From assembly GCF_000422865.1 (NCBI RefSeq), contig NZ_AUGW01000007.1:62001-126000 (forward strand): a stretch of 64,000 bases of DNA, in the 5' to 3' direction. The number at the start of each line of letters is the position of its first letter. Position 1 is the stretch's first letter. The position numbers were made by a program, and so were the translations under genes. Shown here one piece after another: positions 34,810 through 47,029 of this stretch. Below the pieces are notes generated by a model that worked only from the letters and a program-made list of their open reading frames with translations, did no database searches and was not told where the DNA came from. Source of the stretch: Oceanospirillum maris DSM 6286 (GTDB lineage Bacteria; Pseudomonadota; Gammaproteobacteria; Pseudomonadales; Halomonadaceae).

Positions 34810-35856
34810 ATGTCCAAACATTATCTCGATACATGGCTGCTAACAGCAGCCTGTTTACTTGGGGCTATCTCCCTACCCGCCTATGCTTTAGAGTCGGTAA
34901 CGCTTGAACCCAAGGCGGTTAGCCAATCGATTAGCCTTGACGGCGTTGTAGAGGCTGTACGCGAAAGCACTGTCGCCGCACAAACCGGTGGTACGGTTAC
35001 AGCCATTTATTATGATGTGGATGACAAGGTAAGACCCGGCTCTGTTATTGTTGAAATCAGCGATACAGAACAACAGGCTCGCCTTGAACAATCCCAAGCC
35101 AGCGTTCGCGCAGCATTGGCCAATCTGCGCGATACTGAACAGAGCTTTGCTCGCATTGATGAAATTTACCGCAAAGAACTGGCCTCTAAAGCTCAATACG
35201 ACCAAGCAAAGAACCAGCGTGATGGCGCCAAAGCTACCTATAGTCGAGCCCAAAGTGCTTTAAAAGAAGCTCAAAAACAGATGTCCTACACCAAGGTTAT
35301 CGCTCCTTATGGTGGCATTGTTATTCAGCGCTTTGTTGAAATAGGCGAAGTGGTCGCCCCCGGCTCACCTTTAATGGCCGGTATCGATCTGGAGCAGATG
35401 CGCGTTAATATCAATCTGCCACAGCGCTACGCGAGCACTGTCCGTCAGCATCAACTGGCAGAAATAGCCCTTCCAGACGGTAAGATTGTTCCTGCTAGAA
35501 AGCTGACAATTTTTCCCTATGCCGATGCCCAAACTCATAATTTTAAAGTACGCCTTCATTTACCAGAGCGCCAAGCAGGGTTATACCCCGGCATGATGGT
35601 CAAGGTGTCTTTGCCCATCAAAACAGGCCAAGCATTGTTGATCCCTGCATCAGCCTTAGTTGTTCGTAGTGAGCTACGGGCGGTATATGTTTTAGATCAA
35701 GAAGACCAGCCACGACTGCGCCAAATACGCACGGGCTATGAGAAAAATGGTGATATTGAGGTACTTTCAGGCCTTGAGATAGGTGATCGCATCGCGATCA
35801 ACCCTAATGAAGCACTGAAACAGATCAATGCGGCAAGGACTGAACACGATGCATGA
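34810..35856 (+). CDS. RND efflux periplasmic adaptor (HlyD/MFP family)
   Basis: A 348-residue protein. Signal sequence LLTAACLLGAISLPAYA, lipoyl halves (ESTVAAQTGGTVTAIYYDVDDKVRPGSVI and IAPYGGIVIQRFVEIGEVVAPGSPLM) around a helical hairpin (60-140), then beta-barrel and membrane-proximal domains. Forms a tripartite pump with the RND protein; the two genes overlap by 8 bases. No outer-membrane channel gene is adjacent. Confidence 0.92.
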   Translation: MSKHYLDTWLLTAACLLGAISLPAYALESVTLEPKAVSQSISLDGVVEAVRESTVAAQTGGTVTAIYYDVDDKVRPGSVIVEISDTEQQARLEQSQASVRAALANLRDTEQSFARIDEIYRKELASKAQYDQAKNQRDGAKATYSRAQSALKEAQKQMSYTKVIAPYGGIVIQRFVEIGEVVAPGSPLMAGIDLEQMRVNINLPQRYASTVRQHQLAEIALPDGKIVPARKLTIFPYADAQTHNFKVRLHLPERQAGLYPGMMVKVSLPIKTGQALLIPASALVVRSELRAVYVLDQEDQPRLRQIRTGYEKNGDIEVLSGLEIGDRIAINPNEALKQINAARTEHDA

Positions 35857-38800
35857 TAATCAGACTTCCGAACCGGCAAAGCTGGGTATCTCAGGCCGAA
35901 TAGCCCGAGCCTTTCAAAACACCGAAATCACGCCCTTGCTAGCCATTGCAGGTATGTTGCTTGGCCTACTGGCAATCCTGATTACACCGAAGGAGGAAGA
36001 GCCTCAAATCGATGTTACTTTTGCCAATGTCTTTATTCCGTTCTCTGGCGCGTCTCCCGTTGAAGTGGAGCAGCTGGTTTCTACCCCAGCAGAGCAAGTG
36101 CTAAGTGAAATCGAGGGTGTTGAGCATGTGATGTCGGTTTCCCGTGCGGGAATGTCGGTATTAACCGTTCAGTTTGAGGTGGGCATCTCCCGCCAGCAAG
36201 CCATTGTGCGCCTATACAATCAGGTGTTTTCTAATAGTGACTGGCTACCGCCTAACCTAGGCACAGGGCAACCCCTGATTAAGCCCATGGGGATTGATGA
36301 TGTTCCGATTATGTCGCTTACCCTTTGGTCAGATAATGATCAGGTTGGCAGTCATGAGCTGAAAAAAATCGCTCACAATCTTGAAGTAGAACTGAAGCGT
36401 GTTAAGGGCACCCGAGATATCTATACACTAGGCGGCCCCGATACAACCGTACAGGTAACACTAGATCCCGCTCGTTTATCTGGCTTTAATATCAGCCTAG
36501 ATGACCTACGCAACGCACTGCAATCAGGCAACACAACAGGGGCAGAAAGCACCATTGTCACCAATAACACCGTTATTCCGGTTCAAGCCGGTGACTTTTT
36601 ATCGACAGTGGAAGATGTAAAGCACCTTGTTGTTGGTCTCAATAACGGTGCCCCCGTTTATTTAATCGATGTAGCCGATGTGGCATTAAGTGCCGATGTA
36701 CCGGAACAAAGTGTCTTTATGGGAACGGGGCCTGCCTTTACGGGTAACAGCCCTGCTGGTGTTTATCCTGCGGTGACAATGGCTATCGCCAAGCAGCCGG
36801 GGCAGAATGCTATTGATATCACCAAAAGCGTAAACACCCGCTTGGAACAGCTGAAAAATATTGCGATTCCCGACAATGTTCATGTCACTGTGACCCGTGA
36901 CTACGGCGAAACCGCCAACAACAAATCCAACACACTTATCTCTAAGCTAATCTTCGCCACCGGCTCGGTTGTTTTATTGGTATTGGCCGCTTTAGGCTGG
37001 CGTCAGGCTTTAATCGTCGGCTTAGCTATTGTGATCACGCTGATGATCACCTTATTTGCCTCTTGGGCCTATGGCTTTACGCTAAACCGTGTCTCACTAT
37101 TTGCCTTGATCTTCTCTATCGGGATTTTGGTGGACGATGCCATCGTAGTGGTGGAGAACATTCACCGCCACCTCTTGATTGGCGGCAAGTCGATGCGGGA
37201 AGCGATTCCACTGGCAGTGGATGAGGTGGGTGGCCCAACGATTTTGGCTACCTTTACCGTTATCGCAGCACTGATGCCGATGGCTTTTGTGACCGGCTTA
37301 ATGGGCCCGTATATGAGCCCAATTCCGATAAATGCCAGCATGGGTATGCTGATCTCCTTGGTTATCGCCTTTGTGGTAACGCCTTGGCTAGCCTTTAAAC
37401 TACTAAAACATGAGCATCAAGATTCCACAAATCAAAATACCGATAGTCAGCAGAATGCAGGTGCTGAGCATTCAGCAAGTAATACAAAAATGCTGCGCCT
37501 ATTTCGTAAGCTGGTAGGGCCTTTCCTTCAAGGTAAAAAAGGTCGCGGTAAACGTATTCTGCTAAGCGTCGTTGTTATCGGCTTAACCTTAGCCGCTGCG
37601 GCCTTACCGGCAACCTTTGCCGTTGTGCTAAAAATGCTGCCCTTTGATAATAAATCAGAAGTGCAGATTATTGTGGATATGCCGGAAGGAACGCCTGTTG
37701 AGCAAACTCAGCGCGTTTTGCTAGATCTGGGCCAATACCTGCAAACTGTACCCGAGGTTATCCATTACCAAACCTACGCAGGCACCGCAGCCCCCATTAA
37801 CTTTAATGGTTTAGTGCGTCAATATTATCTGCGGGCCGACCCTCACTCTGGCGACATTCAGGTTAACTTTGTTGATAAAAGCCTACGAGACCGCAAGAGC
37901 CACGATATCGCCCTGAGTATGCGTGATGACTTACAGTCGATTGGTAAGCGTTACAACGCCAACGTAAAAATAGTGGAAGTCCCCCCAGGGCCTCCTGTTA
38001 TTGCACCTATTGTGGCTGAAGTTTATGGCCCGAATCAGGCTGCCATAACGGCAACAGCCAAAGCCCTACGCGCTAGACTTGAGCAGACCGATGGCATTGT
38101 TGATGTTGATGATATGATTGAAGCATCGGCTAAAAAGTACCTGCTAAAAATTGATCGTCAAAAAGCAGCACTTCTAGGCGTTCCTCAGTCCAGTTTAGTC
38201 ACCGCCATTACTTCTGCGTTAGGTGGTGACGATATCAGCTACCTGCATGAGCCCCATCAGAAATACGCCCTCCCCATTCGCCTAGAGCTTAGCGAAGCGG
38301 ATAAGAGCAATTTAGAACAGTTCTTAACGTTAAAGGTTCGTAGCACCGGTGGGCAGATGGTCGCCTTATCAGAGGTTGTTAACTTGGTAGAAACCCAATG
38401 GGAAAAAACCATCTACCATAAAGACTTACTGCCCGTAACCTTTGTTACTGCTGATATGGCCGGTGATCTAGACAGCCCTCTGTACGGTATGTTTGACCTA
38501 ATAGGACAGCTTGGCGAAACACCATTGTTTAAAGAGACACCTCTTGAGCAGTTCTTTATTCAGCAACCAGAGTGGCCCCTAGTCCCTTCGGTAAAATGGG
38601 ATGGAGAATGGCAAGTGACTTACGAAACCTTCCGCGATATGGGTATCGCCTACGGTGTTGGTATGATCTTGATTTATATGCTGGTGGTCGCCCAGTTCCG
38701 CTCTTATCGTGTACCACTGATTATTATGACACCGATCCCCCTAACCATGATTGGCGTAATGCCCGGCCATGCTCTACTTGGCTCACAATTTACCGCCACA

Positions 38801-39139
38801 TCCATGATCGGCATGATCGCCTTAGCAGGGATTATCGTGCGGAACTCTATCCTGCTAGTGGACTTTATCAATCAGCAACTGCATGAAGGTATGTCGTTTG
38901 AAGAGGCCGTCATTCAATCCGGCGCAGTACGGGCAAAGCCGATTATTCTAACGGCTCTTGCTGCGATGATAGGGGCGCTCTTTATTTTGGATGACCCGAT
39001 CTTTAATGGCCTAGCCATTGCGCTAATTTTCGGGTTGACCGTATCAACGCTATTGACCCTGATCGTTATTCCCGTGATGTACTACGCATTTGCACCACAG
39101 CGCATTAAAGATCTGGATCAAACCGTAAAACACAGCTAG
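35849..39139 (+). CDS. RND-family efflux transporter
   Basis: A 1096-residue proton-driven inner-membrane pump: helix 1 (TPLLAIAGMLLGLLAILI), large porter domain 1, helices 2-6 with GILVDDAIVVVENIHRH, a linker (about 525-560), second half with porter domain, and final helices (MIALAGIIVRNSILLVDFINQ). Acidic pair in helix 4 (DDAIVVVEN). The start MHDNQTSEP is chosen; an upstream in-frame start adds seven residues. Substrate unknown. Confidence 0.93.
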   Translation: MHDNQTSEPAKLGISGRIARAFQNTEITPLLAIAGMLLGLLAILITPKEEEPQIDVTFANVFIPFSGASPVEVEQLVSTPAEQVLSEIEGVEHVMSVSRAGMSVLTVQFEVGISRQQAIVRLYNQVFSNSDWLPPNLGTGQPLIKPMGIDDVPIMSLTLWSDNDQVGSHELKKIAHNLEVELKRVKGTRDIYTLGGPDTTVQVTLDPARLSGFNISLDDLRNALQSGNTTGAESTIVTNNTVIPVQAGDFLSTVEDVKHLVVGLNNGAPVYLIDVADVALSADVPEQSVFMGTGPAFTGNSPAGVYPAVTMAIAKQPGQNAIDITKSVNTRLEQLKNIAIPDNVHVTVTRDYGETANNKSNTLISKLIFATGSVVLLVLAALGWRQALIVGLAIVITLMITLFASWAYGFTLNRVSLFALIFSIGILVDDAIVVVENIHRHLLIGGKSMREAIPLAVDEVGGPTILATFTVIAALMPMAFVTGLMGPYMSPIPINASMGMLISLVIAFVVTPWLAFKLLKHEHQDSTNQNTDSQQNAGAEHSASNTKMLRLFRKLVGPFLQGKKGRGKRILLSVVVIGLTLAAAALPATFAVVLKMLPFDNKSEVQIIVDMPEGTPVEQTQRVLLDLGQYLQTVPEVIHYQTYAGTAAPINFNGLVRQYYLRADPHSGDIQVNFVDKSLRDRKSHDIALSMRDDLQSIGKRYNANVKIVEVPPGPPVIAPIVAEVYGPNQAAITATAKALRARLEQTDGIVDVDDMIEASAKKYLLKIDRQKAALLGVPQSSLVTAITSALGGDDISYLHEPHQKYALPIRLELSEADKSNLEQFLTLKVRSTGGQMVALSEVVNLVETQWEKTIYHKDLLPVTFVTADMAGDLDSPLYGMFDLIGQLGETPLFKETPLEQFFIQQPEWPLVPSVKWDGEWQVTYETFRDMGIAYGVGMILIYMLVVAQFRSYRVPLIIMTPIPLTMIGVMPGHALLGSQFTATSMIGMIALAGIIVRNSILLVDFINQQLHEGMSFEEAVIQSGAVRAKPIILTALAAMIGALFILDDPIFNGLAIALIFGLTVSTLLTLIVIPVMYYAFAPQRIKDLDQTVKHS

Positions 39140-39180
39140 CTCTCTAGCTATTAACTTGTGCTTTAGCACGACATAAAGAA

Positions 39181-39236
39181 TGAAGCGTATGCCACTAGAT
39201 TGATCAATCTAGCGGTGTCGCTTCATTTTTTGGCTG
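39181..39236. terminator. Terminator between RND operon and GGDEF gene
   Basis: TGAAGCG ... CTAGATT / AATCTAG ... CGCTTCA imperfect long hairpin followed by ATTTTTT. It overlaps the end of the convergent GGDEF gene (stop at 39204). Confidence 0.7.
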
Positions 39237-40490
39237 AAAAACATCAATACGATTACGGCCGCTTTCCTTGGCAACATACAACGCTTTATCGGCTTGCTCC
39301 ATTAAATCTTCTAGGCTCTCGTTATCACGCATGCGAATCCCCATGCTTAAAGTAACCTTCAGAGTTTGCCCAAGAACCACAACTTCTATCGCTTCAATAA
39401 GAGCACGCAACCGCTCCATACGCTGCACCAACTGCACTTCAGAAAACCCTTGAGTTAGTAAGCAAAACTCTTCACCGCCTAAGCGAGCCATAAGCATCTT
39501 AGATGTTGATTCTTTGCGTATCGCATCCGCAACCGCTTTTAATACTTCATCGCCAGCACAGTGGCCGTGACTGTCGTTAATCTTTTTAAAGTGGTCGATA
39601 TCCATCATAACAAGCCCCAGCTGTAACTCTGAGCTGTCACTTTGGGCGATCAAATCATCTGCTGTAGGGTAAAAATATTGCCGATTAGGCATACCAGTCA
39701 AAAAGTCTTTATAAGCGGCATCTTTTAGCTCACGAACACTCAGCAACAAATCCATCATATTGTTGATTCGGCTATAAAATTCCTCCACAGTAAAACCTTT
39801 ATACATAAAGTCATTACCGCCGCACTTTAGAATTTGAGCCGGAATCTGTTGGTCAATTTGACCAGAGATCCCAATAACAGGCAGCTCCGTAGAGTTGTAT
39901 TGTTTGCGGATACGACGAATCACATCGTAGCCGCTCATCCCCGGCAACTCATAATCTAACAGCACCAGAGAAATATCATGACCGCTGCCTAAAATATCAA
40001 CCGCCTGCTCCCCTGTGGTCGCCAATATCACTTGATAATGCTGGCGCTCTAACAAGGCTTTTAAGTAAACGCAATACGTTGATGAATCATCCACCACTAG
40101 AATTTTGTGCTTACCGTTTGTCATTAAACGTTTAATGAGCGAAATAACATCAACCAAACCGTCTTGATCTTTAAAAAAGTAATCAATGACATTCAGGTCC
40201 ATCACTTTCTGACGGGTTTGGCTATCAAGAGAGCTGGTTAGTGCAATGGCAGGAATACCGTGCTGTGCCGCAATATCCAGCATTGCACCAGGAAGGGCGT
40301 CTTCCAGTACCAGACCACTAATCACCGCCATATAACTTTGATGATTGTTAGCCATTAGCTGCTCAGCTTCATGGCAGGTTTTAACCGAATCAACCTGTAG
40401 CCCTTTAAGCTGAGCGACCAGCGTCTGCGCGAGTACATCCCTAAAAAAAATAGAGTTATCAACAATCAGCAGGCGGTGATCTAAAGTCAT
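39204..40490 (-). CDS. Two-receiver diguanylate cyclase
   Basis: A 428-residue response regulator. Receiver 1 (RLLIVDNSIFFRDVL; about 1-120) seems to lack a clear Asp in its usual place (AVISGLVLED). Receiver 2 (KILVVDDSSTYC...LVLLDYELPGMSGYDV; about 130-250) is canonical. The GGDEF domain has MMDIDHFKKINDSHGHCAGDEVL and RLGGEEFCLL, so it probably makes cyclic di-GMP. The first receiver may be a docking module. Confidence 0.9.
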   Translation of the reverse strand: MTLDHRLLIVDNSIFFRDVLAQTLVAQLKGLQVDSVKTCHEAEQLMANNHQSYMAVISGLVLEDALPGAMLDIAAQHGIPAIALTSSLDSQTRQKVMDLNVIDYFFKDQDGLVDVISLIKRLMTNGKHKILVVDDSSTYCVYLKALLERQHYQVILATTGEQAVDILGSGHDISLVLLDYELPGMSGYDVIRRIRKQYNSTELPVIGISGQIDQQIPAQILKCGGNDFMYKGFTVEEFYSRINNMMDLLLSVRELKDAAYKDFLTGMPNRQYFYPTADDLIAQSDSSELQLGLVMMDIDHFKKINDSHGHCAGDEVLKAVADAIRKESTSKMLMARLGGEEFCLLTQGFSEVQLVQRMERLRALIEAIEVVVLGQTLKVTLSMGIRMRDNESLEDLMEQADKALYVAKESGRNRIDVFQPKNEATPLD

Positions 40491-40534
40491 CGGTTAAAAC
40501 CTTGTTCTTAGTTTGGTTTAAGCGCTAGCTTGGT

Positions 40535-41152
40535 CTACATACCAATGACGACAGGTACGAGTAAATCACGCGATAAAAAAGCCCATTGTTCCGGCCAGTT
40601 TTCTACCGGCGATCGCTTTGTGCGGGTGTACTGCATGATGCGCCCCTCTACAATTGAGAGCAGCAATTGAGACGTTACCGGCACTGGCATACATGTTTTC
40701 ATCTGATCCCGTATCTCAGCCTCACGCAGAATCTGCTTCAACTGAGTTTCTAGGCGCTCATAGATCTGCGAAACACGACTACGAAGCCGCTCATTTTCGC
40801 CCACAAGAGCCTCTCCAGTAAGAATCCGACACAAACCAGGGTTACGGTCAGCAAAGGCAAGCACCAGCGTAAGCAGGTGCTCACAGCGATAGATGGCTTG
40901 GGGTTCATCTTGAAGAATACGACTTACTCGACTGAATAGCGCATCTTCAATAAATTCAATCAACCCCTCAAACATCTTCGCTTTGCTGGCAAAATGACGA
41001 TACAACGCAGCCTCAGACAAGCCAACTTCTTTTGCAAGATTAGAGGTTGTAATTCTGGCCCCGGGATTGTTCTCTAACATTTGAACCAATGCTTGAAGAA
41101 TCTGCTCCCGACGAGACGTTTTTGTATGCTTCTGATTACTATCCTGCGTCAT
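40535..41152 (-). CDS. slmA: Nucleoid occlusion factor, TetR family
   Basis: A 205-residue DNA-binding inhibitor of FtsZ ring assembly over the nucleoid. HTH RITTSNLAKEVGLSEAALYRHFASKAKMFEGLIEFIE is the SlmA signature, and the C-terminus (EGRIMQYTRTKR..P...W) fits. Follows argB and the dut/coaBC genes on the same strand, the usual neighbourhood. Confidence 0.95.
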   Translation of the reverse strand: MTQDSNQKHTKTSRREQILQALVQMLENNPGARITTSNLAKEVGLSEAALYRHFASKAKMFEGLIEFIEDALFSRVSRILQDEPQAIYRCEHLLTLVLAFADRNPGLCRILTGEALVGENERLRSRVSQIYERLETQLKQILREAEIRDQMKTCMPVPVTSQLLLSIVEGRIMQYTRTKRSPVENWPEQWAFLSRDLLVPVVIGM

Positions 41153-41180
41153 GATCTTTCCAGTTTCCAGCGGTTAGGCA

Positions 41181-42618
<1,438 letters not shown>

Positions 42619-42763
42619 GTAGTGGTCGTGCTCTTTTTAATTAAGAAAGAATCTGTCATGCCTCAAACGAAGGCAGCCATTATAGCGACAGTTATAGTCA
42701 TCTGCTTGTGTAAAGTGTTTATGTAAAGTGCCGGTGTAAGGTACTTATGTAAAAAGCCTGTAC

Positions 42764-44044
42764 TTACTTTTGTTTGAGATGGCAAAACTGCGCGATGATA
42801 TGCTCGATCAAATCTTGCGCCAGCTGCTGCTTAGCGGCTTGTTCAGGCTTATGTGCCTGCAACATACCTTCATGCTGCCAAAGTAGCGTCACCGCGTTCT
42901 CATCGCTGTTAAAACCGATATCTGTACGGGAAACGTCATTGGCGATAATCATATCTAGGTTTTTTCGTACTAACTTGTCGGCAGCGTAGATCTCAACATC
43001 CTGCGTTTCTGCGGCAAACCCCACCGTAAACGGACGCTGCTCATGCTGTGCTATCGTCGCGACAATATCCGGGTTCTGCACCAAATGCAGAACCATCTCA
43101 TTTTGGCCCGCCTGCTTTTTCATTTTCTGATCAGCGGCATTAGCCGGACGAAAATCAGCAACAGCAGCCGCTGCAATAAAAATATCCGTTTGATCAATCA
43201 CCGAAAGGCTCGCCGCCAGCATCTGCTCCGCACTCTGAACCGGCAACAGATTCACGCCCTTTGGAGCGGCAATTTGAACAGGCCCGGCAATCAAATTAAC
43301 GTGGGCACCTGCTTGCAATGCGGCCTCAGCCAAAGCAAACCCCATTTTTCCTGAACTGTGGTTACTGATATAGCGCACAGGGTCCACAGCTTCCCGAGTA
43401 GGGCCTGCGGTAATCGTAACCACTTTTCCTGCAAGAGGTTGGGGAGCGGCTGAAGGAGAAAGAGAAGGCATTGCCTCTTGAATCAATTCAGCCAACGCTT
43501 CCGGTTCCAACATACGTCCCAAGCCCACATCGCCACAGGCTTGCTCACCTTGATCTGGCCCTAAAAGCCGGTAGCCATAGTCCGTCAGCTGAGTCGCATT
43601 ACGCTGAGTCGCTGGGTGTCGCCACATCGCCTGATTCATCGCCGGAGCTAGCAACACCTTCGCTTCCGTTGCCAAACACAACGTTGTTAGCAGGTCATTT
43701 GCCATACCGGCGGCCAATCGCGCCATAATATCCGCACTGGCTGGCGCAATAACGATTAAATCCGCCCATTTTGCCAGCTCAATATGCCCCATACCGGCTT
43801 CTGCTTCGGGGTCTAACAGATGGGTGTGTACCGAATTTCCAGAAAGAGCCTGAAACGTCAGCGGTGTAATAAACGCTTGGGCACCTTCGGTCATAACCAC
43901 GCGAACATCTGCCCCTGATTTAACCAGCAAACGGGTCAACTGCGCCGTTTTATAGGCCGCAATACCACCGCTAACACCCAGTAGGATACGAACCACCTTA
44001 GCTGACATCATTCGCTCATCCGTTATGACTCGTTTATCTGACAT
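42764..44044 (-). CDS. coaBC: Bifunctional phosphopantothenoylcysteine decarboxylase/synthetase
   Basis: A 426-residue enzyme of coenzyme A synthesis. The N-terminal flavin CoaC half has [13 protein letters not shown] and APAMNQAMW. The C-terminal CoaB half has [35 protein letters not shown] and AAAVADFRP. The start has AAAGGTG upstream; a second start near MSAKVVRI is possible. Divergent from radC. Confidence 0.96.
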   Translation of the reverse strand: MSDKRVITDERMMSAKVVRILLGVSGGIAAYKTAQLTRLLVKSGADVRVVMTEGAQAFITPLTFQALSGNSVHTHLLDPEAEAGMGHIELAKWADLIVIAPASADIMARLAAGMANDLLTTLCLATEAKVLLAPAMNQAMWRHPATQRNATQLTDYGYRLLGPDQGEQACGDVGLGRMLEPEALAELIQEAMPSLSPSAAPQPLAGKVVTITAGPTREAVDPVRYISNHSSGKMGFALAEAALQAGAHVNLIAGPVQIAAPKGVNLLPVQSAEQMLAASLSVIDQTDIFIAAAAVADFRPANAADQKMKKQAGQNEMVLHLVQNPDIVATIAQHEQRPFTVGFAAETQDVEIYAADKLVRKNLDMIIANDVSRTDIGFNSDENAVTLLWQHEGMLQAHKPEQAAKQQLAQDLIEHIIAQFCHLKQK

Positions 44045-44274
44045 ACGCCTAACACCTTTCGCTCTAAATAACCTAAACGGCTCAATCTAAATAACCCAAA
44101 CAGCCCAAAGGCAAAACGGTAAAAAATAGAAAGCGCAACACGATAGCATGAGACGTATAAGCCGTCAGCTACCGCCTCATTGAAATAAATCCTGTGACTT
44201 GCCATTTTTCATCTCTAGGACAACACTAATCATATCCCATTCAAGATCAAACCCGCGTCAGCAAGGAGGTGACT

Positions 44275-44949
44275 ATGAGTTTGAAAGACTGGCCTGAGCA
44301 TGAACGCCCAAGGGAAAAACTGCTTAAACAGGGTGCTTTTGCATTAAGTGATGCTGAATTGTTGGCTATTTTTCTACGCACAGGAATCCCCGGTAAAAAT
44401 GCTGTAGAACTTGCCCGAGAGCTTCTTGTTGGCTTCAACGGCCTTCGCCCGCTACTGGAGTCCGATATAAAAAGTTTCTGTAGCCATGCAGGACTTGGCC
44501 CCGCCAAATTTGTACAACTGCAAGCCGTGCTAGAAATGAGCAAGCGCCATCTAATGGCTCGCCTCGAAAGCGGTGAAGCTCTCACCAGCCCAGAACTTGC
44601 CGAGCACTACCTCATCACCCAGCTTCGCCATGAGCCCCATGAAGTGTTCGCCTGTCTTTTTATGGATAACCAACATCAAGTGCTCGCCTTTGAGCCGATG
44701 TTTCGCGGCACCATCGACAGCGCCAGCGTTTACCCTAGAGAAGTTGTTAAGCGCGCTCTAGCCCATAATGCCGCTGCAGTAATCTTTGCTCACAACCATC
44801 CATCGGGCATTGCAGAGCCTAGCCAATCCGATGAATTTATCACTCAGAAACTAAAAAAAGCCCTCGATTTGATTGATGTTCGTGTGCTCGATCATTTTAT
44901 AATTGGCAATGGAGATACGGTTTCGCTTGCTCAACGCGGGCTTATGTAG
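44275..44949 (+). CDS. radC: RadC/JAB-domain protein
   Basis: A 224-residue protein with N-terminal helix-hairpin region ([20 protein letters not shown]) and C-terminal JAB/MPN metalloprotease fold with the motif [17 protein letters not shown] (HxH...S...D). AAGGAGG before the ATG at 44275. Its role in vivo is unsettled; the historical link to DNA repair is not well supported. Chromosomal copy with standard neighbours coaBC and rpmB. Confidence 0.93.
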   Translation: MSLKDWPEHERPREKLLKQGAFALSDAELLAIFLRTGIPGKNAVELARELLVGFNGLRPLLESDIKSFCSHAGLGPAKFVQLQAVLEMSKRHLMARLESGEALTSPELAEHYLITQLRHEPHEVFACLFMDNQHQVLAFEPMFRGTIDSASVYPREVVKRALAHNAAAVIFAHNHPSGIAEPSQSDEFITQKLKKALDLIDVRVLDHFIIGNGDTVSLAQRGLM

Positions 44950-45183
44950 ATAATGACGCACTTCTGGTTGGTATTTCTGTGGAGAACAGAGAGAATCTGT
45001 ACAAAACAGAGAAAAACAGCCGCAAAATCACATATAACTTGTCAGCTAGTGGGCTTTCTGATATAACAGTGCGCCTTTAAATTGATGGGTTGAAGCAGGG
45101 CGCCGTTTTTTCCGGCTGATTCGCTGATTCCCCCAGGTTTCTTGAATAGTTAAGACGCCTAGCTAGCGGCTGGAGGCTAGAAA

Positions 45184-45420
45184 ATGTCCAAAGTTTGCCA
45201 GGTTACCGGGAAGCGTCCTGTAACCGGAAATAATGTGTCTCACGCACAAAACAAAACGCGTCGTCGTTTTACTCCTAATCTTCACACGCACCGTTTTTGG
45301 GTTGAAGCCGAAAAACGTTTTGTGAAACTGCGCGTATCTGCTAAAGGCATGCGTATCATCGACAAGCTAGGTATCGAAAAGGTACTGGCTGACATTCGTG
45401 CACGCGGCGCTAAGCTGTAA
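45184..45420 (+). CDS. rpmB: 50S ribosomal protein L28
   Basis: A 78-residue ribosomal protein with [21 protein letters not shown] and [37 protein letters not shown] lies before the start (TGGAGGCTAGAAA). Cotranscribed with rpmG 23 bases on. Confidence 0.98.
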   Translation: MSKVCQVTGKRPVTGNNVSHAQNKTRRRFTPNLHTHRFWVEAEKRFVKLRVSAKGMRIIDKLGIEKVLADIRARGAKL

Positions 45421-45443
45421 GTACTGAATAAAGGAGTAAAATC

Positions 45444-45599
45444 ATGCGTGATAAAATTAGAATGGTATCGTCTGCTGGTACAGGTCACTTCTATACTACA
45501 GACAAAAACAAGCGTACTACGCCTGACAAACTGGAAATGAAGAAATTCGATCCTGTTATCCGTCAGCACGTAATGTACAAAGAAGCTAAAATCAAATAA
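45444..45599 (+). CDS. rpmG: 50S ribosomal protein L33
   Basis: A 51-residue protein beginning [20 protein letters not shown], with the L33 pattern [26 protein letters not shown] precedes the start. It has no cysteine pairs, so it is the zinc-free form. Ends at a strong terminator. Confidence 0.97.
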   Translation: MRDKIRMVSSAGTGHFYTTDKNKRTTPDKLEMKKFDPVIRQHVMYKEAKIK

Positions 45600-45613
45600 G
45601 ATTTTTTCTTCTC

Positions 45614-45642
45614 AAAAAAACCCGGCTTGTCCGGGTTTTTTT
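45614..45642 (+). terminator. Terminator of rpmB-rpmG
   Basis: AAACCCGG CTTGT CCGGGTTTTTTT, perfect stem with long A and T runs. Confidence 0.9.
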
Positions 45643-45758
45643 ATGCCTGCATAATAGCCGAGTTTGTCACTGGGTTATTCTTTGTCACTTTTTTATGCCC
45701 TAGAACATACCCCAGAACGCTATATCCCAGAACCCTCATCAAGCCTTGAGACCCCACC

Positions 45759-46598
45759 ATGCCTGAATTACCGGAAGTAGAAACCACCCGCAAGGGCGTT
45801 AGCCCCTACTGTCTCAATCAAGCCGTTAAAGAAGTTGATGTTCGACAACCATCATTACGGTGGCCTATTCCTGATAATCTTGCTGAGAAACTCTGCGGCC
45901 AGACCATTCGCACCGTTTCACGCCGTGGTAAATATCTACTTTTTGGCTTTGATCAGGGTACGCTACTAATTCATCTAGGCATGTCAGGAAGCTTGCGCAT
46001 CCTGCTACAGAACGAAGCGGTTAAAAAGCATGATCATGTCGATATTATCATGCAAAATGGGCCTATTTTACGCTATCACGATCCCCGTCGCTTTGGTGCT
46101 ATCCTATGGACAGAAGAGCCTGTAGCAACACACAAGCTAATCGCTCACTTAGGGCCAGAACCGCTTTCCGATGATTTTAATCCTGACTACTTAGCCCGCC
46201 GCTGTGCCAAGCGTAAAACCGCCATCAAAAACCTAATAATGGACAGCAAAGTGGTTGTAGGTGTGGGTAATATCTACGCCAATGAAGTCTTGTTTCTTTC
46301 AGGTATTCATCCACAGCAGGCCGCAGGAAAACTATCCACGACTCAACTATCCAAACTCACCGAGAATATTCGCCTTGTCTTAGAGCGCTCCATCGAGCAA
46401 GGCGGCACCACACTAAAAGACTTTGTTGGGGGCGATGGCAAGCCGGGGTATTTTGCCCAACAACTGAACGTCTACGGGCGGGCAGGGTCTGAATGCGGTC
46501 AGTGCCACTCACTATTACGCCACACCCTGTTGCAAGAGATCCGCCAAAACAATCGCAGTAGTGTCTTTTGCCCCAGCTGCCAACCTATTTTAGATTAG
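45759..46598 (+). CDS. mutM: Formamidopyrimidine-DNA glycosylase
   Basis: A 279-residue base-excision repair enzyme for 8-oxoguanine. N-terminal catalytic MPELPEVETTRKG (Pro2, Glu3), SRRGKYLLF lysine, H2TH region KNLIMDSKVVVGVGNIYANEVLF, and C-terminal zinc finger CGQC...CPSC. Full length. Confidence 0.96.
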   Translation: MPELPEVETTRKGVSPYCLNQAVKEVDVRQPSLRWPIPDNLAEKLCGQTIRTVSRRGKYLLFGFDQGTLLIHLGMSGSLRILLQNEAVKKHDHVDIIMQNGPILRYHDPRRFGAILWTEEPVATHKLIAHLGPEPLSDDFNPDYLARRCAKRKTAIKNLIMDSKVVVGVGNIYANEVLFLSGIHPQQAAGKLSTTQLSKLTENIRLVLERSIEQGGTTLKDFVGGDGKPGYFAQQLNVYGRAGSECGQCHSLLRHTLLQEIRQNNRSSVFCPSCQPILD

Positions 46599-46636
46599 GC
46601 ATTTCGATTAAACATTCAGATTAAAAGGGAACCATC

Positions 46637-47017
46637 ATGTACGCTGCTTTTAAACATATTCACCTACTTACCGTGGCTATTAGCTTAGGTTTTTTTGTCT
46701 TACGAGGCGTCTGGATGCTCTCTGGATCAGCTTTGCTGCAAAAAAAATGGGTGAAGATTTTACCCCATATTGTCGACACGCTTTTATTGGTTAGTGCTAT
46801 TGGCCTGATGTTTCAGATTGGACAATACCCGATGACGGATGGCTGGCTTACCGCAAAACTGCTCGGCCTGATCGCTTATATTGTACTGGGCACCATTGCG
46901 CTTAAGCGTGGAAAAACCCAAGGAACAAGGATTCTAGCCTTTGTCGCGGCCTTGGCTGTTATTGCTTATATTGTCGGCGTTGCCCTGCGTCATAACGCTT
47001 TATCTTGGTTAGCTTAA
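46637..47017 (+). CDS. SirB2-family membrane protein
   Basis: A 126-residue protein with four membrane helices and the SirB2 pattern (YAAFKHIHLLTVAISLGFFVLRGVWML...LPHIVDTLLLVSAIGLMFQIGQYP...KLLGLIAYIVLGTIALKRGK). Function of the family is poorly known. Starts 38 bases after mutM; followed 12 bases later by the dehydrogenase. Confidence 0.88.
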   Translation: MYAAFKHIHLLTVAISLGFFVLRGVWMLSGSALLQKKWVKILPHIVDTLLLVSAIGLMFQIGQYPMTDGWLTAKLLGLIAYIVLGTIALKRGKTQGTRILAFVAALAVIAYIVGVALRHNALSWLA

Positions 47018-47029
47018 GGAAGCCCTATC

